Positions 56,545 to 64,000 of a stretch of 64,000 nt of DNA are shown here, in pieces. The stretch is from Lycorma delicatula (taxonomy: Eukaryota; Arthropoda; Insecta; Hemiptera; Fulgoridae). Both the position numbers and the translations under genes were made by a program. Numbering within the stretch: the stretch's first letter is position 1; the number at the start of each line of letters is the position of its first letter. Location of the stretch: the NCBI RefSeq assembly GCF_047948215.1, contig NC_134461.1, positions 84,344,103 to 84,408,102 of the forward strand, given 5' to 3'. Under the pieces are notes generated by a model. The model made no database searches and was not told where the DNA came from. It saw nothing but the letters and a program-made list of their open reading frames with translations.

Positions 56545-57510
56545 TAGATTAAAAAGTGATCGTCAGTCAATTGAAGATGATCCGCAACCAGGAAGGCCTT
56601 CGACTTCAACTGATGACATCCACGTTCAGAAAATCAACGATCTGTTACATGCAAATGGCTGACTGATTGCCAGAGAGCTTACAGAAAAAGTTAGCATCTC
56701 GATTATACCATTTTGATTGAAAAATTGAATGAACATCGAATTGCAGCAAAGTTTGTTCTCATTTGATGACCGAACAGCATAAAGAACTTCAAGTGGACGT
56801 TTGTTGGCAACTCCTTGAATAAGCCAATGACGATGAAACGTTCATAATGAGGCAATAGCTGGGTTTACGGCTACGACATTGAGACAAAAGTTGAATCATC
56901 ACAATACATTGGCAAAGGATCTTTACATCTCAAGAAAGAACGTCATTCTCGATCCAATGTCGAAGTGATGCCCTCTATTTTTTCGATTTTAATTGAATTA
57001 CGCATTTTGATTTCTTGCCTCAAGGTGAAACAGTGAACGATGCATATTATCAAGGCTTATTATAACGGGTGAAAAAATCCGCAAAAAGAGACCAGAGTTG
57101 CAGGAAGACAACTCATGGTTCCTTCACCACGACAATGCGTTCTCACACTCAGCTTTGTGAATTTGTCAGTTTTGTGCCAAAAATAAGATGACTGCTTTCC
57201 CTCAGCCTCCCTAATCGCAAGATCTGGCTCCTTGCGATTTTTGTCTTATTTTCGAAATTTAAATCAGTGATAAAAGGACGCCAATCAATAAGACTATTGA
57301 GGACATTAAAGCAAATTCGTCACGAACTTTAAAGGCCATTTCAAATAAAGCCATGCAGGACTACTTCGCGAATTGGAAATACCGCTGGGAAAAGTGTGTG
57401 AATAGAGGAGGGGAGTAGTTTGAAAAGGACAAAAACCAGTAGTCTGTAAAATTATTAATAAAAATTAAAAAAATTAAATTAGGTTACTTTCTGAACAGAT
57501 CTCGTAACTA
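56545..57510 (+). pseudogene. Mariner (SETMAR-type) transposase relic with right terminal repeat
   Basis: The plus strand shows, through changing frames: 'SIEDDPQPGRPSTSTDD' and 'LIARELTEKVSIS' (DNA-binding region); 'MTEQHKELQVDVCWQLLE'; 'WVYGYDIETKVESSQYIG'; 'HSRSNVEVMPSIFSI'; 'FLHHDNAFSHSA' (second catalytic Asp); 'SQDLAPCDF' (third); and 'DYFANWKYRWEKCVN'. The order and wording are those of mariner transposases. The 'GDET' block with the first Asp is destroyed just before 'WVYGYD'. Many stops are present. 'ggttactttctgaacagatc' at about 57482 looks like the right terminal repeat; no left partner was found, so the element is 5' truncated. Confidence 0.88.
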
Positions 57511-58735
57511 CTGTTGCAGAAACATTAAAAATACTTTTATTTAAGTTGGCTAATGACTGTTATCGTTGATGCGACTATAAACTAACGACGAGAAAAAATT
57601 AAAAAGAGAAATATACCTGGTAAAGTTAAAAGTAAAGCAATTAGTGGAAAAATTAATTTTATAAATAAATGATTATAAAATGTTTCTGTGAGTACACCTA
57701 ACCTAAAATACAACAGCTGTTAAGATGGAGGTCATGGTTTGACTATAACAACAAAGTGCTTTTTGTGCAAATTAGTGAACTGAATTGAACATCTTGTTTT
57801 GAAATTTTATATCGTGGTGTATAATAATTTATGAATAATATAAATTCAAAGTAAGTTAAAAAAGTAGTCAAAGGGGGATATTTTATTTGATTTTTTTCTG
57901 TAGACTAATTCTGGTAGTGAAATAAAATTGCTTAGGTTAGAGAAAAAAATTCATCCTTGATTTTTTACTGTTTATAAAGTGACAGCTTCAGACGTAACGG
58001 TAATGATATATCCATAACCGGTATGATTTATGTGCATTATTTTTTAATATATTAAAAAAAACGATACTACAAATGAGTGAAAACAGTAATTTGCTCTGAA
58101 GATTATATACAATGAAAATGTAAATTTTGTTGTTTTTTTTAATGAGAAAAAAGTAGGACAGATTAACATCATTATTCATATATTTATTTTCTGATAGAAA
58201 GTAAAATAATGATGATGAGTAAAATAAATGACGAAGTAATTAAGAAATAAAAAGAAAGAAAGGATCTATTTAAAATAAAAATTTACGAAAATTTAAAAAC
58301 AAATTGTCTTAAAAATTAAAGTAATATAATTGATACATTCAATTAAAATCAATCGTTAGGCAAACGATTTTAATTGAACAAAAAAAAAGTAATAAAGTAT
58401 AGAAGGATTAAACAGAAAATATTTTAAGCGATTCATCAGACATAAGGTGAAGAAAGTATAGCAAATTAAGGCCGATATTTGTTTTCCGGTAATACTCGTA
58501 ATCATTAATTTTATACAAACAAAACAAGCATACGCATACAAAAAACTATTTATTGGTTTATATAAAGGAATGTTTGTACAATAATTCATTAGCTTGCCCC
58601 TCAAACATAAATTTAAGAAAATTTGATATACAGATAGACATAAAATATTCAGCGCATTTTTGAGGTTAATAAAAAATGGAAAAAAAATATATAGCGAGCG
58701 TTGATTTTTTTCAGTTATTATTTGTTTGTACTAGA
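57511..58735. other. AT-rich DNA, nothing assigned
   Basis: No repeat partner or coding motif. The minus-strand frames at 57988-58179 and 58356-58604 show no recognisable domain. Confidence 0.5.
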
Positions 58736-58799
58736 GTTACTGATGACCTTCAATGAACGCGCCGACACGATGTAACGACAGAGAGGCATCGTCATTTAT

Positions 58800-59795
58800 G
58801 TAATGGCTACCGTGCAGGAGAAAGCAATGTGCATACTATGGCTTCATGAAAGCGGATGTGTTATCAGTGTTCGTAGACGTTTCCGTTTAGACTACGGTTG
58901 TTATCCTTTCAATGAATACTATTAAAAGTTTGTATCAGCAGTTTAAGGATACGGAAAAGGCAGTACACAAGAACGGACTGCTGGCAGCCACCAGTATCCC
59001 AGGAAGTTGTGGATCGAATATTCAGAGAAGCTGGAGTAAATCGACTCATCGTGCAAGTTTTAATCTGGAAATAACGCATTCGACAATCGCGAATGTTCTA
59101 CACAAGCGCCTAAACCTTAAATGCTTACAAAATTCAGTCGCCGCATGACGATAAATCAACCTGTTAAAATTTTGCCGTGGACATTCTTGATAAAGTGAAC
59201 AAAGATAATGGGTTTTTAGAAAAAGTAATCTTCTCTGCCAAAGCTGCCTTCCATGTTTCTCGTCACGTTAATCCACATAATTGTCGGATTTGGACTAGAG
59301 AGAACCCTTATGCCTTATTCGATAAACACAACGTGATAGCCCGAAAATTAACGTTTGGGGTGCGTTGACTGCTTATAAAGTGACCAATAGTTGGCTAGTT
59401 ATCTAGATATATTACAGAAGCATGCAGTATCGCAAATTGAGCATTGGCAATCCAACATTTGTTTCCATTAAAATTTACCATCACACTGGAATTTACATGT
59501 TTGGACTAGCTACAAGAACAACTTCCTCAGCGTTGGATCGATTGTGGTGGGCCGATTGCGTGGCCACCTCAATCCCCTGACGTTATGCCATTTGATTTTT
59601 ATCTTTGAGGGTTTGTCAAAGGCAGGGTGTATGCAACGAAGGTTGTCAACATCAGTGAACTAAAGATAAGAATCAAAAGTGAAATTAATGGAATAACTTA
59701 GGATACTCTTTATAATGTTGGTGTGAAAATGAATATTGTCTAGAGATTGTACATGCCACAAAAGGTGCTCGTATGGAACTTGTTTGAAGTTAATA
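58800..59795 (+). pseudogene. Tc1/mariner-like transposase relic, nearly full span
   Basis: Starts at an ATG near 58803 with 'MATVQEKAMCILWLHESG'. It continues through 'YQQFKDTEKAVHKNG' and 'HSTIANVLHKRLNLK' (DNA-binding half), 'VIFSAKAAFHVSRHVNPHNC' with 'RIWTRENPY', and, after frame breaks, a C-terminal part with 'MPFDFYL' and 'VKGRVYATKVVN'. The usual 'FSDEA.FH' block reads 'FSAKAAFH', so the first catalytic Asp is lost. The second Asp block is not clear. Several stops and frameshifts are present. It is a different lineage from the elements at 2507 and 56545. Terminal repeats were not located. Confidence 0.88.
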
Positions 59796-59917
59796 AGTGT
59801 TGTAAACAAAATTGTTTGAAATACCATGTTTAGAAATGTAAGTACATTGCTATGCTATTTTTTTTATTAACACTTAAAATGTGCTGAATAATTTATAATG
59901 ACCTTTATATCTATGCA

Positions 59918-62130
59918 TTTTTTTTTTGTCTTCAGTCATTTGACTGTCTTGATAGCTCTCCAAGATTCTCTATCAAGTGCTTGTTGTTTCATTTCAGTAT
60001 ACCCCCTACATCCTAGATCCCTAACAATTTGTTTTACATATTCTAAACATTGCCTGCCTGCACAAATATTTTTTTCCTTCTACCTGTCACTCCAATATTA
60101 TGGCGACTATTCCAGGATGCCTATAAGTCGGTCTCTTCTTTTAACTATTATTTTTCCAAATGCTTCTTTCTTCATCAATTTGCCACAACATCTCTTCATT
60201 TGTCACTTTATCCACCCATCTGATTTTTAACATTTTTCTGTAGCACCACATTTCAAAAGCTTCTAATCTTTTCTTCTCAGGTACTCTGATTGTCCAAGTT
60301 TCACTTCCATATAAAGCTACCCTCCAAGCATATACTTTCAAAAATCTTTTCCTGATGTTTAAATTAATTTTTGATGTAAACAAATTATATCTCTGACTGA
60401 AGGCTCATTTTGCCTGTGCTATTCTACATTTTATATCGCTCCTGCTTTGTCCTTCTTTAGTAATTATACTTCCCAAATAACAAAATTCTTCTACCTCCAT
60501 CATCTTTTTTCTTCCCATTTTTACATTCAGTGGTCCATCTTTGTTATCTCTACTAAATTGCCTTACTTTCATTTTGTACTTGTTTACTGTCATGTAGTAG
60601 TTCTTGCATAGGACTTCATCCCGTTCATTGTATCTTCTAAATTTTTTTACTCTCAGCTAGAATTAAAATATAATCAGCAAATCATAGCATCTTTATCTTT
60701 TCACCTTGTACTGTTACTCCAGATCTTAATTTTTCTTTAAAATCATTAACTGCTAGTTTTATGTAAAGATTAAAAAGTAACGGTGATAGGGAACATCCTT
60801 GTCGGACTCCCTTTTTTATTATGGCTTCTTTCTTATGTTCTTCAATTATTAGTGTTGTTTCGTTCCTGTAAATGTCTATCTCTATACTTTAACCCTAATT
60901 TTTTTTAAATTCTGAACATTTTATTCCAGTATACGTTATCAAATGCCTTTTCTAGGTTTAAATGAGCCACCGCCATGGTGGGTATTAATGGTTAGGTTAG
61001 TATGTTGGTGTGCTTTTCTTTAATCTTCTTTCTACTATTAATCTAAATGCTAAAATTGTTTCCCTTTTCCTGAAACCAAATTGGTCTTCTCCTAACACTT
61101 CTTCCACTCTCCTCTCAATTCTTCTGTACAGAATTCTAGTTAAGATTTTTGTTGCATGACCAGTTAAGCTAATTGTTCTGTATTCTTCGCATTTCTCTGC
61201 TCCTGCTTTCTTTGGTATCATGACTGTAACACTGTTTTTGAAGTCTGACGGAACTTCCCCTTTTTCGTAAATATTACACACCAGTTTGTATAATCGATCA
61301 ATTGCTTCCTCACCTGCATTGCGCAGTAATTTTGCTGGTATTCCGTCTATTCCACAAGCCTTTCTACCATTCAAATCTTTTAATGCTCTCTCAAACTCAG
61401 ATCTCAGTATTGTTTCTTCCCTTTCATCCTCTTTGACTTCCTCTTCTTCCAACACCATTATAACACCATTTTCTAATTCATTTCCTCTGTATATACATTC
61501 CACCCACCTATCAACTTTTCCTTTTGTACTATAAATAGGTGTACCATCTTTGTTAAACACATTATTAGATTTTAATTTATGTACCCCAAAATTTTCCTTA
61601 ACTTTCCTGTATGCTCAGTCTATTTTACCAATGTTCATTTCTCTTTCCACTTCAGAACACTTTTCTTTAACCCACTCTTCTTTCGCTAGTCTGCACTTCC
61701 CGTTTATAGTTTTTCTTTACATTTTTCATCACTATCATTCTTATATTTTCTACGATCATCCATGAGCTGCAATATATCCCCTGAAATCCAAGGTTTTCTT
61801 CCAGTACTCTTTGTTCTGCCTAAATTCACTTCTGCTGATTTAAGAATTTCCTTTTTAACATTCTCCCATTCTTTTACTACATTTTGTACCTTATCCTGTT
61901 TACTCAGACCTCTTGCAATGTCCTTCTCAAAAATCTTCTTTACCTCCTCTTCCTCAAGCTTCTCTAAATTCCACAGATTCATCTGACACCTTTATGGTTG
62001 CTATGGTTGCTATCAATTTCTGCTCCAGGATAAGCTTTGCAGTCGATGAGTTGATTTCTAAATCTTTGCTTAACCATGATATAATCTATCTGATACCTTG
62101 CAGTATTACCTGGCTGTCCATCGAGACATT
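59918..62130 (-). mobile_element. RTE-like LINE, copy B, older and longer than copy A
   Basis: Same 3' end as copy A ('atgactgaagac' plus A run on the minus strand, plus strand 59918-59930). It extends about 570 bp further 5', into the C-terminal part of the endonuclease. Same orientation as copy A, 4.4 kb away. Confidence 0.88.
60130..62125 (-). pseudogene. RTE-like endonuclease/reverse transcriptase, frameshifted
   Basis: Minus-strand blocks in order: 'DYIMVKQRFRNQLIDCKAYP' (endonuclease C-terminus, about 62090-62025), 'TGRKPWISGDILQLMDDRRK' (linker, in 61704-61982), 'GRKACGIDGIPAKLL' and 'AEKCEEYRTISLTGHATKIL' (RT, in 60997-61560), 'EFCYLGSIITKEGQSRSDIK' (60405-60593) and 'FLKVYAWRVALYGSETWTIR' (60141-60383). 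At least four frame breaks separate them. The catalytic FADD region (near 60690) is not in a continuous frame. Copy B shows where copy A lost its 5' part and carries no 15-bp duplication. Confidence 0.9.
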
Positions 62131-62389
62131 TTTTCAACTAATCTTCATTAGATAAACTTTGAAATATTTGTTTTTAAATTTTTCTGTTTTACTGGAAAAT
62201 TTGAGCGTCATTATTTGCAACACAGCTGTGATATACAATTTTTCTTTTAAATTATAAAAAATGTATGTTTTAAAATACAGTTATCAATCTTATATCAAAT
62301 GTCTCAGAAAATATTGGGGGAAAAACTGAGAAAAAATTCCAAAAAACAAGTTTTTTGACCCTCTACCGCTTATGACTGCCAATTGTTAT

Positions 62390-62500
62390 TTATCAGTATT
62401 ATTCTCACAAACATGAGAATAAACAGTGAGACATCCAAGGGATGCAGCCTCCTGGCTAGATAGGAAGGGCTTGCTTTTTTTACCCTGACCAGCTAATATT
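62390..62500 (+). repeat. Fragment related to the Helitron-like element at 21444
   Basis: 'tcagtattattctcacaa' followed by 'catgagaata', 'ggatgcagcc' and 'agataggaaggg' matches the phrases at 21925-22010. It ends 'accagctaat' where the other has 'ccggctagt'. Internally deleted and diverged. Confidence 0.55.
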
Positions 62501-62764
62501 TCATATAAAACTAGATCTGTAAATATTTTGTTTGTCGATTATTCTTAAATAGAAATTTATTTATTTTTTAATTTATTTAAAACCAGATTAAGATTTTAAA
62601 TTAAAATTTAAAAATTTTGTAAACTAGTAATGTATTAGTTGGTTTCAAATGTTCTGATAACCTTCAAATTTATTTCTTCAAATTTATTTTTAATTCATTA
62701 TAAAAATTTCTTGCTGTTAGATATATAAATTTGACTCTAATTACTTCATTCTGAATTATTTTTC

Positions 62765-63310
62765 CTTTTTCAACCTCCCTAAAAAAAATGCTGGCAAAGT
62801 ACTGAATGACTTCCTGGCTACGACAGTCATACAAAACCTTGCTTTTTTATTTATTAAAAGAAAAGATTTTTTTTATTTTAAGAAATGGGGTTGATTTTTT
62901 GAAATCCTTTTTTTTATTATTTATATATGCATTATAAGTAACAAATTTATTTTAATAAAGTTATTTCTAAAATGCCTATAGAAAGGATCAAAATTGTTTT
63001 TTTCATAGCATCCCCCACCCTCTTAACTAATTTTGAAAAGAATTAATATGATCAGTGGCCCTTGTATAGAAATATTTGAGTTAGATTTGAAGAAAATCAG
63101 TTATGTCAATCCTGAGATATAAGGCCAAGAGCAATGCGACAAGCACATTTACACATACATACAAATGTGTTTTTTGTTTGTCTTCATGAACTGGTTGGAC
63201 CCTAAAATATAAGATTTGCAAAAAACCTGATACCTCACTTTTGACATGACCACTATACTTTCCTTAGATATAGTTATTTTGCTATACTTAGATTATTAGC
63301 TATTCACAAA
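62765..63310 (+). repeat. Dispersed repeat family R3, copy 4
   Basis: Shares the 3' half of the family, with 'gcaatgcgacaagcacattt' and 'ggttggaccctaaaat', with 25400-25770. No coding sequence. Confidence 0.55.
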
Positions 63311-63784
63311 AAGTAAAAGAAATGATCTCTAAATTCTAACTGTTCATATATTTTTCTTTTGTATGTTCAAGCTTTAATAAAAGAACTGAACACAAATGTG
63401 TTGGGAAGTTTGTTAACTTTCCAACAACCTAATAAACTGCAGATCTTTTGTTGCTTTATTTCTTCTTGTAATTTCATTATTCTTCAGGTGAAATTTTTTT
63501 CAGTTCATTCTCTAAAAACCTTGTTATGACCATTGAGTTTTGATAAAAGCGACGCTTATATGAGCAGCGGTTTTTCATTAAAAAAATCATACCGTAAAAT
63601 AATACTTTTTAAAGTCTTTTAATTTTCTGAGTCAGCAGAAAGTTGAAACGCTTGTAAGGTATTGAAAATTTTTAATTTGAAATCATCTTCTAAAATTCAA
63701 AATCTAATATAGTTTTGAAAAAATATTAGTTATGTATTTATGTACGTTGCAACCTGTTTAAGTAGTGAACAATAAGCAGTGGCC

Positions 63785-64000
63785 CAAGGACCTAGTGTAA
63801 TGAGGCTATGTGTGACATGTAAATGAGGTGTAGTTTTGTATACTATTCCTGAGATGCGTGGTTAATTGAACCTCAATCATAAAAGTACACTGGTATCCAT
63901 TACCCAGTATAAAAGCAACTAACTTTTACTATGATTTGAAGTTCGAACCTTTGACTTCATAAATCAACTATTAAACAATTGATTTGTGATGATGAGTTAA
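63785..64000 (-). mobile_element. tRNA-derived SINE, family 2, running off the window
   Basis: A minus-oriented body with 'tggttaattgaacctcaat' and a B-box-like 'ggttcgaacttcaaatc' region on the minus strand. Diverged; the A box should lie just beyond the window end. Confidence 0.75.

Overview
The window looks like a stretch of a large, AT-rich animal genome, most likely an insect. A hemipteran is plausible, but that is a guess from the repeat types. No bacterial operon, rRNA, true tRNA or CRISPR array is visible. Nearly all recognisable coding sequence is transposon-derived, and most of it is broken.

Layout. 1-5 kb: AT-rich DNA with a palindrome cluster (699-793) and a complete but dead Tc1/mariner element with perfect 28-bp ends (2507-3837). 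5-10 kb: tRNA-derived SINEs, a hAT-like element carrying a LINE ORF1 zinc-knuckle fragment (5920-7000), and a second Tc1/mariner element split by a SINE (8256-9316). 10-22 kb: fragments of several dispersed repeats, a Helitron helicase remnant (11340-11690), a foldback MITE (about 14978-15336), three copies of a repeat with a hairpin end, and a short Helitron-like element (21444-22212). 23-33 kb: more SINEs, a long inverted duplication (25780-26769), a LINE 3' end, and a 10-bp-periodic minisatellite inserted in another repeat (31347-32302). 34-36 kb: the best host-gene candidate, a short first coding exon on the minus strand (34691-34759) ending at a good splice donor, with a less AT-rich upstream region. 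37-43 kb: an exact 188-bp tandem duplication and a Jockey/CR1-like reverse transcriptase (40247-41230). 43-50 kb: a graveyard of a DDE transposase, two R1-like LINE tails, a degraded transposon-linked protein family and a mariner. 50-53 kb: SINEs, an A/T-only tract and a small acidic coiled-coil ORF (52884-53123) that could be a host exon. 53.8-62.1 kb: two RTE-like LINE copies in the same orientation, one with a fully open reverse-transcriptase frame and one decayed, with two more dead mariner-type transposases between them. 62-64 kb: further repeats and a SINE running off the end.

How the parts work together. The autonomous-type elements (RTE-, R1- and Jockey-like LINEs, Tc1/mariner, hAT, Helitron) are those expected to mobilise the passive ones (SINEs, MITE, short Helitron). 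Two SINE families share a 3' tail, which suggests a shared LINE partner or exchange of tails. I do not see a new defence or metabolic system. The least explained structures are the 10-bp minisatellite with a 567-bp higher-order period, the long inverted duplication and the modular SINEs. All coordinates of degenerate repeats are approximate.
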